NCBI RefSeq assembly: GCF_000734965.1
Contig: NZ_JMTB01000117.1
Location: 150,714 to 214,713, forward strand
DNA from: Trabulsiella guamensis ATCC 49490
Lineage (GTDB): Bacteria; Pseudomonadota; Gammaproteobacteria; Enterobacterales; Enterobacteriaceae
DNA: 64,000 nt
Direction: 5' to 3'
Both the position numbers and the translations under genes were made by a program. This document shows, piece by piece, positions 35,641-45,849 of this stretch. Every line of letters begins with the position of its first letter. Position 1 is the first letter of the stretch. The notes under the pieces are model-generated. The model was not told the DNA's origin, did not search any database, and saw nothing but the letters and a program-made list of their open reading frames with translations.

Positions 35641-37443
35641 ATGGCATTCATGACAGGAAAAACACTGGCGGCATGGCAGCAACAAATCAGGCGGAACAGT
35701 AATGAAGTTTTTGCTCTCTTAAAAGAGCGTGTTGATTCGCTTTCTACTGATGATAACGCATGGCTTGTTATTGCCAGTGAAGCGCAGTTACAAACACAAT
35801 TAGATTATCTGCTTCCGCTTTATCGTAATAATCCAGATGCATTTCCTCTATTCGGCATTCCTTTTGCCGTAAAAGACAATATTGATGTCGCTGGCTGGCC
35901 GACCAGTGCAGCCTGTCCGGCCTTTACCTACATTGCTGAACATGATGCAACCGCTGTTGCCCGGCTCAAAGCCGCTGGCGCTGTGCTGATTGGAAAAACT
36001 AATCTTGATCAGTTTGCCACGGGGCTTTCAGGAACCCGCTCACCGTTTGGCACAGTACCAAACACCTTCAATAGCGCCTGGGTGAGCGGCGGTTCAAGTT
36101 CCGGGTCGGCCTCAGTAGTAGCCCGCGGCCTGGTGCCGTTTGCCTTTGGCACTGATACCGCCGGTTCCGGGCGCGTACCGGCCGGGTTTAATAACATTGT
36201 CGGGTTAAAACCCACCAAGGGCTGGTTGTCCGCAAAAGGCGTGGTTCCTGCCTGCCGTCTCAACGACACACTCTCCATCTTTGCACTCACCGTGGAAGAT
36301 GCCTTTTACATTGCAACGCTTGCGGGGGGAGAAGATGTGCAGGACGCCTATTCCCGCGCTAATCCGGCCACCGCGCCAGCTGCGTTACCGCAAAATCCGG
36401 TTTTCGCCATCCCCGCAGAGATGAAATTCTTTGGCGATATGCAGGCGCAAAACGCCTGGGAAAATACGCTGGAGGCGCTGAAGGCCAGTGGTGCAACACT
36501 TAAACCTATCGATTTCACCGCGTTTTACCAGCTCGCCGAACAACTCTATCAGGGGCCGTGGGTGGCTGAGCGCACTGTGGCCGTTGGTGGGATGTTGCAA
36601 ACACCAGAGCAGATGGATCCTACCGTCCACACTATTATTTCTTCCGGGCTGAACTACAGCGCCGTGGATGTCTTTAAAGCGGAGTACCTGCGTGCCGAAC
36701 TGGCATTGCAGATCCAGAATGCTTTAAACGATGTCGATGCGCTGGTGGTGCCTACTTCGCCGACAATTCACACCATTGAAGAGATGAAACAGGAACCCAT
36801 CCTCTTTAACTCTCAGTTTGGCACCTATACCAACTTTACCAACCTTGCCGATCTGAGTGCGCTGGCGCTACCTGCCGCGTTTCGCCTGGACGGGCTACCG
36901 GCAGGCATCACCCTTATTGCTCAGGCATGGCATGACCGTGCGCTGGCTGAGTTTGGCCTGCGCTGGCAGCAACAACAGGCACTGCCGCTGGGGGCAACAG
37001 GTCAGGATTTTACCCCCTCAAACGTTTTGCTTCCCGTCTCTCCCTGTCACATGCGCGTAGCGGTGGCTGGCGCACACCTGCGCGATATGCCACTTAATTT
37101 CCAGCTCACCACGCGTGACGCTGTTTTTGTCGAAACGACCGAAACGGCGCCATGTTACCGGCTGTACGCACTGGCGGATACGCAGCCAGCGAAGCCAGGA
37201 ATTGTGCGCCAGGCGTCAGGTGCAGCCATTGAAGTGGAACTGTGGGACATTCCACTTGCGCGATTTGGCGAATTTGTCGCGGAAATTCCCGCTCCGCTGG
37301 GCATCGGTTCTCTGGAACTGTCCGACGGACGCTGGGTGAAAGGTTTTATCTGCGAACCGGTAGCGTTGATCAATGCCACCGATATTACTGAATTCAAAGG
37401 CTGGCGTAACTGGATTGCCAGCCGGGAGAACGAACATGTTTAA
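35641..37443 (+). CDS. atzF: Allophanate hydrolase (600 aa)
   Basis: ATG 35641 follows AGGA by 8 nt; the open frame upstream contains the promoter and is not coding. Amidase-signature residues are complete: Lys78 in FAVKDN, Ser153 in GGSSSGSAS, nucleophile Ser176 in DTAGSGRVPAG. A separate C-terminal allophanate-hydrolase domain begins near residue 470. The enzyme splits allophanate to ammonia and CO2, the second step of urease-free urea breakdown. The stop overlaps the next gene's start by 8 nt. Confidence 0.95.
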   Translation: MAFMTGKTLAAWQQQIRRNSNEVFALLKERVDSLSTDDNAWLVIASEAQLQTQLDYLLPLYRNNPDAFPLFGIPFAVKDNIDVAGWPTSAACPAFTYIAEHDATAVARLKAAGAVLIGKTNLDQFATGLSGTRSPFGTVPNTFNSAWVSGGSSSGSASVVARGLVPFAFGTDTAGSGRVPAGFNNIVGLKPTKGWLSAKGVVPACRLNDTLSIFALTVEDAFYIATLAGGEDVQDAYSRANPATAPAALPQNPVFAIPAEMKFFGDMQAQNAWENTLEALKASGATLKPIDFTAFYQLAEQLYQGPWVAERTVAVGGMLQTPEQMDPTVHTIISSGLNYSAVDVFKAEYLRAELALQIQNALNDVDALVVPTSPTIHTIEEMKQEPILFNSQFGTYTNFTNLADLSALALPAAFRLDGLPAGITLIAQAWHDRALAEFGLRWQQQQALPLGATGQDFTPSNVLLPVSPCHMRVAVAGAHLRDMPLNFQLTTRDAVFVETTETAPCYRLYALADTQPAKPGIVRQASGAAIEVELWDIPLARFGEFVAEIPAPLGIGSLELSDGRWVKGFICEPVALINATDITEFKGWRNWIASRENEHV

Positions 37444-40400
37444 TTCCGTACTGATTGCCAACCGGGGCGAAATCGCCTGTCGCGCCATCCGCACATTGCA
37501 ACGTCTGGGCATCAAAAGTGTGGCGGTTTATTCCGACGCGGATAAAAACGCTGAGCATGTAAAACAGGCGGATATCGCTATTGCACTGGGCGGAGAGAAG
37601 GCAAGTGACAGTTATCTGCGCATCGACAAAATTATTGATACGGCGCTGGAAACGGGGGCACAGGCTATCTGGCCGGGTTACGGATTTTTGTCTGAGAGCG
37701 TGGCGTTTGCCGCCGCCTGCGAACAGGCCGGAATTGTGTTTGTCGGGCCAACCGCACAGCAGATTGGCGAGTTTGGTCTGAAACACCGTGCGCGCGAACT
37801 GGCCGCCGAGGCGGGCGTACCGATGACGCCGGGCACCGGGCTGCTTGACACACTGGATGAGGCGCTGGAAGCAGCGGAGAAGATTGGCTATCCGGTAATG
37901 CTCAAAAGCACTGCGGGCGGCGGCGGTATTGGCCTGACGCGCTGCGCGGATGCTCAGGGTCTTCAACTGGCGTGGAAAAGTGTACGTCGGCTGGGCGAGC
38001 ATTTTTTCAGTGACGACGGGGTGTTTGTCGAGCGCTGCATTGACCGTGCCCGCCATATTGAAGTGCAAATATTTGGCGATGGTAAAGGCAATGTAGTGGC
38101 GCTCGGGGAACGTGACTGCTCTTTGCAACGTCGTAACCAGAAAGTAGTGGAAGAGACTCCTGCGCCGCATTTGCCTGCCGCCACTCGTGAGGCGCTGCTG
38201 AACTCCGCCGTGCAGCTCGGTAAGCTGGTCAGTTACCGTAGCGCGGGCACCGTGGAATATATCTATGACGTTGAACTGGATGTGTTCTACTTTCTGGAAG
38301 TGAACACCCGTCTGCAAGTTGAGCATCCGGTTACCGAGTGCGTCACCGGGCTGGATCTGGTGGAGTGCATGCTGCGCGTAGCGGCGAATGAACCGATTGA
38401 CTGGGAGCGCCTGCAACAAGCGCCACAGGGTGCGGCTATCGAAGTGCGCATCTACGCAGAAAACCCGCTGAAAAACTTCCAGCCAGGCCCTGGCGTATTA
38501 ACCGAGGTTGCTTTCCCGGAAGGCGTGCGTGTTGATACCGGCGTCACTACCGGCAGTGAAGTGTCAGCATTTTATGATCCGATGATCGCCAAACTCATTG
38601 TTCAGGGGAAAAACCGCGAAGAGGCTCAGGAGAAATTACAGGCGGCGCTGGATGCCACCCGTCTGCATGGCATCACCACTAACCTCGACTACCTGCGACA
38701 AATTACCGCCAGCAACGCTTTTCAGCGCGGGAACGTCTGGACACGGATGCTCGACAGCTATGTCACCCACTCTGCGGTGATTGAAGTTCTGCAACCGGGG
38801 ACCTGGAGCAGTATTCAGGATTATCCGGGACGACTCGGTTACTGGGATATCGGCGTGCCGCCTTCCGGGCCGATGGATGATTTTGCTTTTCGCCTTGCTA
38901 ACCGCATTGTCGGTAATCACGAAGCAGCGGCGGGTCTGGAATTCACGCTGCAGGGCCCGGTATTACAGTTTCACAGCGACGCAGTGATCGCCCTGACCGG
39001 CGCAGATTGCCTGGCTACTCTGGATGGCGAAACCGTACCTTTGTGGCAGCCAGTCGCTGTGAAAGCGGGGCAGACGCTGGCCTGTGGCCGCGTGCAGAAC
39101 GGTTGTCGCGCCTACCTGGCGGTACGTAACGGCATTGATGTGCCGCAATATCTCGGTAGCCGTTCCACCTTTGCACTCGGGCAGTTTGGCGGTCACGCTG
39201 GCCGCACGCTGAAAGTTGCCGATCTGCTGTCGATTTCTAATCCGGAACTGGTCGCCTGCACTACGCCTGCCCCGGTGAGTGAACCGCAGGCACTAAGCCC
39301 GTCGCTGATCCCGGTCTATGGCGAGCTGTGGCGTATCGGCGTGCTGTACGGGCCGCATGGAGCGCCGGACTTTTTTACCCAGGACTCCATTGATGAGTTT
39401 TTCGCCAGTGACTGGCAGGTGCATTACAACTCTAATCGTCTGGGCGTTCGACTGGTTGGTCCGAAACCTGGCTGGGCACGGCCAGACGGCGGCGAAGCCG
39501 GTCTGCATCCTTCTAACGTTCACGATTGCGAATACGCGATTGGAGCCATTAACTTTACTGGCGACTTCCCGGTGATCCTCACCCGTGATGGTCCAAGTCT
39601 TGGTGGTTTTGTCTGCCCGGTAACCATCGCCAAAGCGGAGTTATGGAAGGTCGGACAGGTTAAACCAGGCGATCGGATCCGTTTCTACCCGATCAGCGTG
39701 GAGGAAGCCGTGGCGCGGGAAAAAGCGCAGGAGCGCAGTATTGAAACGTTGCACGCGAGCCATCCCGGCGAGTACGCAACGCCTTCGCTCGCCGAGCGTG
39801 ACGGCGTTTCAGCCACCGTGCTGGTGTCGCTACCCGCAGCTGCCGGAGCTCCAGCGATTGTCTATCGCCAGGCTGGCGATAACTACATTCTGATCGAATA
39901 TGGCGACAACGTGCTGGATCTGGCGCTGCGCCTGCGAGTTCACCTGCTGATGGAGCAACTGCATAAGCGAGCGCATCCAGGTGTAAAAGAGCTCTCGCCA
40001 GGCGTGCGTTCCTTACAGGTTCGCTATGACAGTCTGGCGATCGACCAGCAGGAACTGGTGGCGCTGTTGCTGGAACTGGAGTGGCGTATTGGCGATGTCA
40101 GCCAGATGAAAGTACCATCACGTATCGTGCACATGCCAATGGCCTTTGAAGACAGCGCCACGCTTGATGCTGTCAGCCGCTACAAAGACACGGTGCGTTC
40201 TGCCGCACCCTGGCTGCCGAACAACGTCGACTTTATTCAGCGTATCAATGGATTACCTGACCGTGAGACGGTGAAAGAGACCATTTTTAACGCCAGCTAT
40301 CTAATCCTTGGCCTGGGCGATGTTTATCTTGGTGCACCCTGCGCAGTGCCGCTCGATCCGCGCCATCGGTTGCTCAGTTCCAAATACAACCCGGCGCGCA

Positions 40401-41053
40401 CCTTTACCGCCGAAGGGACTGTGGGTATCGGCGGGATGTATATGTGCATTTACGGCATGGACTCGCCCGGCGGTTATCAACTGGTAGGACGCACGCTGCC
40501 TATCTGGAACAAGTTCCTCAAAAACGAACAATTCTCCGCAGGCCAGCCATGGCTGCTGCACTTCTTTGACCAGGTGCGTTTCTATCCGGTGAGCGAAGAG
40601 GAACTGACGCAACTGCGTGATGATTTCCGCGAAGGTCGCGCGTCCATCCGTATTGAAGAGACGGTGTTTGATTTCCGCCAACATTTGCAGTTCCTGCACG
40701 ACAACGCCGCAGAGATTGCTGATTTCCGCACGCGACAGGCAGAAGCCTTCGAGGCGGAGGTAGAGCGTTGGCAGCAGGAAGATCAGGTCACGGCGGCGGA
40801 AAGTCAGATTCCCGAAGCCGTAGAAGAGATTGATGACGATGCATCACCGGTCTGTGCCGATATGAATGGCAACATCTGGAAAGTGGTAGTCAGTCCGGGC
40901 GATGACGTGGCGGAAGGTCAGCCGCTGGTCATCGTCGAAGCAATGAAAATGGAACTTGCCATCACGGCGCCACAGAGCGGCAGAGTCAAACGCATCGCCT
41001 GCCAGCCTGGACGTCCGGTCAGCCCCGGTGACACGTTGCTGTGGCTGGAATAA
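37436..41053 (+). CDS. Urea carboxylase (biotin-dependent, 1205 aa)
   Basis: ATG 37436 (MFNSVLIANRGEIACRAIRTL) overlaps the atzF stop; the frame upstream of it is overlap. Domains in order: biotin carboxylase (residues about 1-450) with the ATP-grasp loop STAGGGGIGLTRC and FLEVNTRLQVEHPVTE; a KipA/KipI-like (AHS2/AHS1) carboxyltransferase region with SIQDYPGRLGYWDIGVPPSGPMD; and a C-terminal biotinyl domain with EAMKME, biotin on Lys1171. It carboxylates urea to allophanate using ATP and bicarbonate, feeding the preceding enzyme. Some members of this family are really guanidine carboxylases, but the urea transporter downstream and the lack of a carboxyguanidine deiminase gene favour urea. Confidence 0.93.
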   Translation: MFNSVLIANRGEIACRAIRTLQRLGIKSVAVYSDADKNAEHVKQADIAIALGGEKASDSYLRIDKIIDTALETGAQAIWPGYGFLSESVAFAAACEQAGIVFVGPTAQQIGEFGLKHRARELAAEAGVPMTPGTGLLDTLDEALEAAEKIGYPVMLKSTAGGGGIGLTRCADAQGLQLAWKSVRRLGEHFFSDDGVFVERCIDRARHIEVQIFGDGKGNVVALGERDCSLQRRNQKVVEETPAPHLPAATREALLNSAVQLGKLVSYRSAGTVEYIYDVELDVFYFLEVNTRLQVEHPVTECVTGLDLVECMLRVAANEPIDWERLQQAPQGAAIEVRIYAENPLKNFQPGPGVLTEVAFPEGVRVDTGVTTGSEVSAFYDPMIAKLIVQGKNREEAQEKLQAALDATRLHGITTNLDYLRQITASNAFQRGNVWTRMLDSYVTHSAVIEVLQPGTWSSIQDYPGRLGYWDIGVPPSGPMDDFAFRLANRIVGNHEAAAGLEFTLQGPVLQFHSDAVIALTGADCLATLDGETVPLWQPVAVKAGQTLACGRVQNGCRAYLAVRNGIDVPQYLGSRSTFALGQFGGHAGRTLKVADLLSISNPELVACTTPAPVSEPQALSPSLIPVYGELWRIGVLYGPHGAPDFFTQDSIDEFFASDWQVHYNSNRLGVRLVGPKPGWARPDGGEAGLHPSNVHDCEYAIGAINFTGDFPVILTRDGPSLGGFVCPVTIAKAELWKVGQVKPGDRIRFYPISVEEAVAREKAQERSIETLHASHPGEYATPSLAERDGVSATVLVSLPAAAGAPAIVYRQAGDNYILIEYGDNVLDLALRLRVHLLMEQLHKRAHPGVKELSPGVRSLQVRYDSLAIDQQELVALLLELEWRIGDVSQMKVPSRIVHMPMAFEDSATLDAVSRYKDTVRSAAPWLPNNVDFIQRINGLPDRETVKETIFNASYLILGLGDVYLGAPCAVPLDPRHRLLSSKYNPARTFTAEGTVGIGGMYMCIYGMDSPGGYQLVGRTLPIWNKFLKNEQFSAGQPWLLHFFDQVRFYPVSEEELTQLRDDFREGRASIRIEETVFDFRQHLQFLHDNAAEIADFRTRQAEAFEAEVERWQQEDQVTAAESQIPEAVEEIDDDASPVCADMNGNIWKVVVSPGDDVAEGQPLVIVEAMKMELAITAPQSGRVKRIACQPGRPVSPGDTLLWLE

Positions 41054-41064
41054 GAGAGGCCGTA

Positions 41065-41766
41065 ATGATGAGCGAGAAGGGCGGTAAAAAACGAGCCGAA
41101 GGTCTGGCGGAGCGCATCTATCACGAGCTGAAAAATGACATTTTCGATTTTCGCCTGATGCCGGGCGCGCATTTCAGCGAGAACGAGATTTCAGAGCGGA
41201 TGTCCGCCAGCCGTACACCGGTACGTCAGGCTTTGTTCTGGCTTGAGCATGAAGGCTATGTCCAGGTGTATTCGCGCAGCGGCTGGCAAGTAAAACCATT
41301 TGATTTCAATTATTTCGAAACATTGTACGACTTCCGTATCGTGCTGGAAAGGGAAGCTGTACGTCGCCTGTGTGGCATGCCTCCGGGCATATGTTCAGAA
41401 CATCTGGCGCCGCTGGTCAGCTTCTGGATTGATTTGCCGCGCATGGATCCGGGAAAAGCATTATCGCTTCAGGATGAGCAATTTCACACCACGCTGGTTC
41501 ACGCCAGCGGCAACAGTGAAATGGCACGGGTGCATGTGGAATTAACCGAGAAGATACGCATCATTCGCCATCTCGATTTCACCCGCGATGACCGCGTTGA
41601 CGCGACTTACAACGAACATGCCCGTGTTTTACAGGCGATCCTGAAACAACAAACAGAGGAGGCGCAGCGCATTCTGACCGGGCATATTTCCCAGAGCAAA
41701 GCTGAGGTCAGAAAAATCACTTTACACATGCTTCAGCAGGCGAGTTTACAACCTGTTTCACCGTAG
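41065..41766 (+). CDS. GntR/FadR-family transcriptional regulator (233 aa)
   Basis: The start ATG 41065 (or 41068) follows AAGAGAGG. The N-terminal GntR winged helix reads RIYHELKNDIFDFRLMPGAHFSENEISERMSASRTPVRQALFWLEHEG. The C-terminal FCD-type helical ligand domain shows LYDFRIVLEREAVRR and DEQFHTTLVHASGN, with the metal-binding His spread EFH-type pattern. It lies inside the urea operon, 12 nt after urea carboxylase, and so probably controls it or the urt genes. The effector is unknown; a urea-related or purine-derived molecule is plausible. Confidence 0.88.
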   Translation: MMSEKGGKKRAEGLAERIYHELKNDIFDFRLMPGAHFSENEISERMSASRTPVRQALFWLEHEGYVQVYSRSGWQVKPFDFNYFETLYDFRIVLEREAVRRLCGMPPGICSEHLAPLVSFWIDLPRMDPGKALSLQDEQFHTTLVHASGNSEMARVHVELTEKIRIIRHLDFTRDDRVDATYNEHARVLQAILKQQTEEAQRILTGHISQSKAEVRKITLHMLQQASLQPVSP

Positions 41767-41832
41767 CCGAGGTTCTGCCCCACCCGTGCGGTGGGGAATA
41801 TCAATTACTCAATATCATTTAGGGGTTTTGTA

Positions 41833-43104
41833 ATGAAAAGACGTTCTTTACTGAAAGCTTTTGCCCTGTCAGCCACTTTTTTGAGCATGGGCTTGTCGTT
41901 ACAGGCGTACGCCGCAGACACCATTAAAGTGGGGATCATGCACTCCCTCTCCGGCACCATGGCGATTTCAGAAACGCCGCTGAAAGACATGGCGTTGATG
42001 ACCATTGATGAAATTAACGCCAAAGGTGGCGTGCTGGGGAAAAAACTGGAACCGGTAGTGGTCGATCCCGCATCTAACTGGCCGCTGTTTGCGGAAAAAG
42101 CGCGCCAGTTGCTGACCCAGGATAAAGCCGCGGTTGTTTTCGGTTGCTGGACATCTGTATCGCGTAAATCGGTGCTGCCGGTATTTGAAGAGCTGAATGG
42201 CCTGCTGTTCTATCCGGTGCAGTATGAAGGTGAAGAAATGTCTCCGAACGTGTTCTATACCGGCGCGGCACCAAACCAGCAGGCGATCCCTGCGGTAGAA
42301 TACATGATGAGTGAAGACGGTGGCAGCGCAAAACGTTTCTTCCTGCTCGGCACTGACTATGTCTATCCGCGGACCACCAACAAGATCCTGCGTGAGTTCC
42401 TGCACTCCAAAGGCGTCCAGGATAAAGACATTGAAGAAGTCTATACCCCGTTTGGTTACAGCGATTACCAGACTATTGTTTCCAGTATCAAGAAATTCTC
42501 CGCTGGCGGCAAAACCGCAGTGATCTCCACCATCAATGGCGACTCCAATGTGCCGTTTTATAAAGAGCTGTCCAACCAGGGCATCAAAGCGACTGATGTT
42601 CCGGTAGTAGCCTTCTCGGTGGGGGAAGAGGAACTGCGTGGCATTGATGCCAAACCGTTGGTCGGCCATCTGGCGGCATGGAACTACTTTGAATCGGTCA
42701 GCAACCCGGTGAATACCAGGTTTGTAGCTGATTACCGCGCCTATGCCAAAGCGCACAAATTGCCGAATGCTGACACTGTCGTGACCAACGACCCGATGGA
42801 GGCGACCTGGGTCGGCATCCATATGTGGGCACAGGCGGTAGAGAAAGCAGGAACCACCGACGTGGATAAAGTGCGGGCGGCAATGGCGGGGCAGACGTTT
42901 GCCGCACCAGATGGCTTTACGCTGACCATGGATGCCACCAACCATCACTTACACAAGCCGGTGATGATTGGCGAAATTGAAGAGAATGGCCAGTTCAACG
43001 TGGTGTGGAATACCGATCAGCCGATCCGCGCGCAGCCGTGGAGTCCGTACATCACCGGTAATGATACGAAACCAGATTATCCGGTGAAGACTGGCAGTAA
43101 ATAA
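41833..43104 (+). CDS. urtA: Urea ABC transporter substrate-binding protein, UrtA (423 aa)
   Basis: ATG 41833 follows AGGGG. The signal peptide ends near LQAYAAD. The mature part (IKVGIMHSLSGTMAISETPLKDM, VVFGCWTSVSRKSVLPVFEE, FYPVQYEGEEMSPNVFYTGAAPNQQ) is the UrtA subgroup of Leu/Ile/Val-type periplasmic binding proteins. CWTSVSRK and PVQYEG are conserved urea-pocket regions. It starts 66 nt after the GntR gene and delivers urea to UrtBC. Confidence 0.95.
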   Translation: MKRRSLLKAFALSATFLSMGLSLQAYAADTIKVGIMHSLSGTMAISETPLKDMALMTIDEINAKGGVLGKKLEPVVVDPASNWPLFAEKARQLLTQDKAAVVFGCWTSVSRKSVLPVFEELNGLLFYPVQYEGEEMSPNVFYTGAAPNQQAIPAVEYMMSEDGGSAKRFFLLGTDYVYPRTTNKILREFLHSKGVQDKDIEEVYTPFGYSDYQTIVSSIKKFSAGGKTAVISTINGDSNVPFYKELSNQGIKATDVPVVAFSVGEEELRGIDAKPLVGHLAAWNYFESVSNPVNTRFVADYRAYAKAHKLPNADTVVTNDPMEATWVGIHMWAQAVEKAGTTDVDKVRAAMAGQTFAAPDGFTLTMDATNHHLHKPVMIGEIEENGQFNVVWNTDQPIRAQPWSPYITGNDTKPDYPVKTGSK

Positions 43105-43198
43105 GCCCACGCGGTAAACGCCAGGGGCAGGATTGTTGCCCCTGGCAGTGGTTGAATGTTCCGGTCTTGCCGGATATCCATCAAAAGACACTGACACA

Positions 43199-44773
43199 AT
43201 GAAAATATTCCCGGTTTTGGGTTTTCTCTTTTTCGGCTGCCTGTTGATGAACGCCTCCGCGATGGCAGGGCCTGCCGCTGATTATGGTAAGGCCAGCAGC
43301 GCGCAACAGGTGCAATTGCTTCGACAATGGTCCGCCGCGCCGGAAGCATCGCGTTTGCCGCTATTGCAGGCGTTGAATGACGAAACGGTGGTCACTGATG
43401 TGAACGGCCATCTTTTCAACGAGCAGAATGGCAAACAGGTGGCGCTGGAAGGTGATGCTGTCCCCGCTGGCGCGACGAAAAAAGTGTTTATGAATAACCG
43501 TATTCGCGGTTTTGTTGCCAGCGCGCTGGCAACGCACCAGTTGCTGAGCCCGGATGACAGTGTGCGGCTGCGTGCGGCGATAGCCCTGCAAAACAGCGCT
43601 CAGGCCGACCAACTGCCGTTTCTCAGCGCGCGCCTTGCGGCAGAGAATAACGACCGTGTCCATACCGCGCTCTCTATTGTAGTGGCGAACTTACAACTTT
43701 CCGACAGCCGAGCTGAGCGGCGTTTGCAGGCGGTCAAACTGCTTGGCGAAGCCGCCGACCCGCAAGTGCAGGCCAGCCTGATGCGGCTGACACAGTCGCA
43801 AAATGAGCCAGATTCCGCTATGCGGGAAGCTGCCATGGAGAGCCTTAAGCAGGTACAGCAACGTCTGAAATGGGGCGACTGGCTGGGGCAGGCGTTCAGT
43901 GGGATTTCGCTCGGATCTATCCTTCTGCTGGCTGCACTGGGGTTGTCGATCACTTACGGGCTGCTCGGCGTGATTAATATGGCACACGGCGAAATGTTGA
44001 TGCTCGGTGCGTACTCCACCTGGCTGGTACAGGACCTGTTTCAGCGACTCGCTCCAGACTGGCTGGCTATCTACCCGCTGGTGGCGCTGCCGGTGGCGTT
44101 CTTTATTACTGCCACTATCGGCATGTTGCTTGAACGTACCATTATTCGCCACCTCTATGGTCGCCCTCTGGAGACGTTGCTCGCGACCTGGGGGATCAGC
44201 CTGATGCTCATCCAGATGGTACGCGTGTTGTTTGGCACGCAGAACCTTGAAGTGGCTAACCCCAAATGGCTCTCTGGCGGCTGGTCGGTTTTGCCAAACC
44301 TGGTACTGCCGTATAACCGCATCGCGGTGATTATTTTTGTCACCGGCGTGCTGGCGCTCACCTGGCTGCTACTGAATAAAACCCGGCTGGGGATGAATGT
44401 GCGAGCGGTGACACAAAATCGCCGGATGGCCGATTGTTGTGGCGTGCCGACCGGGCGCGTCGACATGCTGGCCTTTGGTTTAGGCTCCGGTATCGCCGGA
44501 CTGGGCGGTGTGGCGCTCTCGCAACTGGGCAACGTTGGCCCGGAACTGGGACAGGGATACATCATCGACTCCTTCCTTGTGGTAGTCACTGGTGGCGTCG
44601 GGCAACTGGCGGGGACGGTGGTCGCGGCGCTGGTGCTTGGGATACTCAACAAAGTCCTCGAACCACAAATTGGCGCGGTGCTGGGCAAGATCGCTATCCT
44701 GGTCTTGATCGTGCTGTTTATTCAGAAACGGCCGCAAGGGCTGTTTTCTTTCAAAGGGCGGGTAATTGACTGA
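43199..44773 (+). CDS. urtB: Urea ABC transporter permease, UrtB (524 aa)
   Basis: ATG 43199 gives a signal-like MKIFPVLGFLFFGCLLMNASAMA. A long N-terminal periplasmic region of about 215 residues follows, typical of UrtB and absent from LivH, with HEAT-like ARLAAENNDRVHTALSIVV. The rest is a LivH-type permease with several membrane helices (GSILLLAALGLSITYGLLGVINMAHGEMLMLGAY). It forms the inner-membrane channel with UrtC. The stop overlaps the urtC start. Confidence 0.94.
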   Translation: MKIFPVLGFLFFGCLLMNASAMAGPAADYGKASSAQQVQLLRQWSAAPEASRLPLLQALNDETVVTDVNGHLFNEQNGKQVALEGDAVPAGATKKVFMNNRIRGFVASALATHQLLSPDDSVRLRAAIALQNSAQADQLPFLSARLAAENNDRVHTALSIVVANLQLSDSRAERRLQAVKLLGEAADPQVQASLMRLTQSQNEPDSAMREAAMESLKQVQQRLKWGDWLGQAFSGISLGSILLLAALGLSITYGLLGVINMAHGEMLMLGAYSTWLVQDLFQRLAPDWLAIYPLVALPVAFFITATIGMLLERTIIRHLYGRPLETLLATWGISLMLIQMVRVLFGTQNLEVANPKWLSGGWSVLPNLVLPYNRIAVIIFVTGVLALTWLLLNKTRLGMNVRAVTQNRRMADCCGVPTGRVDMLAFGLGSGIAGLGGVALSQLGNVGPELGQGYIIDSFLVVVTGGVGQLAGTVVAALVLGILNKVLEPQIGAVLGKIAILVLIVLFIQKRPQGLFSFKGRVID

Positions 44774-45849
44774 TGAGCCAACCAGTTACATTAACTATTG
44801 TTCGCCGCGCGCCGCGCCTGGTATGCACGCTTTCTGCGTTGCTCCTTGCGATGTTGCTGATCCTGCCTTTTCTCGCGTTGTTGCCTGCGAGCAACCCGCT
44901 GGCGATTTCCACATACACGCTGACGTTGATCGGCAAAATTCTCTGCTACGCCATTGTAGCGGTAGCGCTGGATCTGGTATGGGGGTACGCGGGGTTGCTG
45001 TCACTTGGGCACGGGCTGTTTTTTGCCCTCGGTGGTTATGCGATGGGCATGTACCTGATGCGTCAGGCATCCGGTGACAGTCTGCCGGCGTTTATGTCGT
45101 TTCTTTCGTGGACGGAGCTGCCATGGTTCTGGACCGGAACGCAGTATTTCGCCTGGGCGCTGTGTCTGGTGATCTTCGTGCCGGGTCTGCTGGCTCTGGT
45201 GTTTGGTTACTTTGCTTTTCGCTCGCGTATTAAAGATGTCTACTTCTCGATTATGACCCAGGCGCTGACCTATGCCAGTATGCTGTTGTTTTTCCGTAAC
45301 GAAACGGGCTTTGGCGGCAATAACGGTTTTACCGGCTTTACTACGCTACTGGGATTTCCGGTGTCGGCTACCGGGACACGCATTGCGCTGTTTGTGGCGA
45401 CAGTACTATTGCTGGCTGGTTCACTGGCTATCGGCATAATGCTTACGCGCAGCAAGTTTGGCCGGGTGCTCACTGCGGTGCGCGATGCTGAAAACAGACT
45501 GATGTTCTGCGGTTACGATCCAAAGGGCTACAAGCTTTTTATCTGGACGTTATCTGCCGTGCTGTGTGGACTGGCAGGCGCGCTGTATGTACCTCAGGTG
45601 GGAATTATCAACCCCAGCGAAATGTCGCCGACTAACTCAATTGAAGCAGCAATCTGGGTAGCGCTCGGCGGGCGTGGTTCACTGATTGGGCCGATCCTGG
45701 GTGCAGGTATCGTCAACGGTGCCAAGAGTTGGTTTACCGTGGCTTTCCCGGATATGTGGCTATTTTTCCTCGGGCTCATGTTTATCCTCGTGACGCTTTT
45801 TCTGCCGCGCGGCGTGGCTGGCCTGATCAAACGGAGGAAACATGACTGA
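44773..45849 (+). CDS. urtC: Urea ABC transporter permease, UrtC (358 aa)
   Basis: Start ATG 44773 shares a base with the urtB stop (TGATG). LivM-type permease with about nine helices (LLLAMLLILPFLALLP; ALDLVWGYAGLLSLGHGLFFALGGYAMGMYLM). The SLGHGLFFALGGYAMG motif marks the family. It pairs with UrtB in the membrane. It overlaps urtD by 8 nt. Confidence 0.94.
   Translation: MSQPVTLTIVRRAPRLVCTLSALLLAMLLILPFLALLPASNPLAISTYTLTLIGKILCYAIVAVALDLVWGYAGLLSLGHGLFFALGGYAMGMYLMRQASGDSLPAFMSFLSWTELPWFWTGTQYFAWALCLVIFVPGLLALVFGYFAFRSRIKDVYFSIMTQALTYASMLLFFRNETGFGGNNGFTGFTTLLGFPVSATGTRIALFVATVLLLAGSLAIGIMLTRSKFGRVLTAVRDAENRLMFCGYDPKGYKLFIWTLSAVLCGLAGALYVPQVGIINPSEMSPTNSIEAAIWVALGGRGSLIGPILGAGIVNGAKSWFTVAFPDMWLFFLGLMFILVTLFLPRGVAGLIKRRKHD

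Noticed and set aside
37394..38419. Long minus-strand frame opposite urea carboxylase
   Set aside because: Shadow of a high-GC coding gene; histidine- and glutamine-rich composition is typical of antisense frames.
41968..42948. Long minus-strand frame opposite urtA
   Set aside because: Shadow frame of urtA; no motif.
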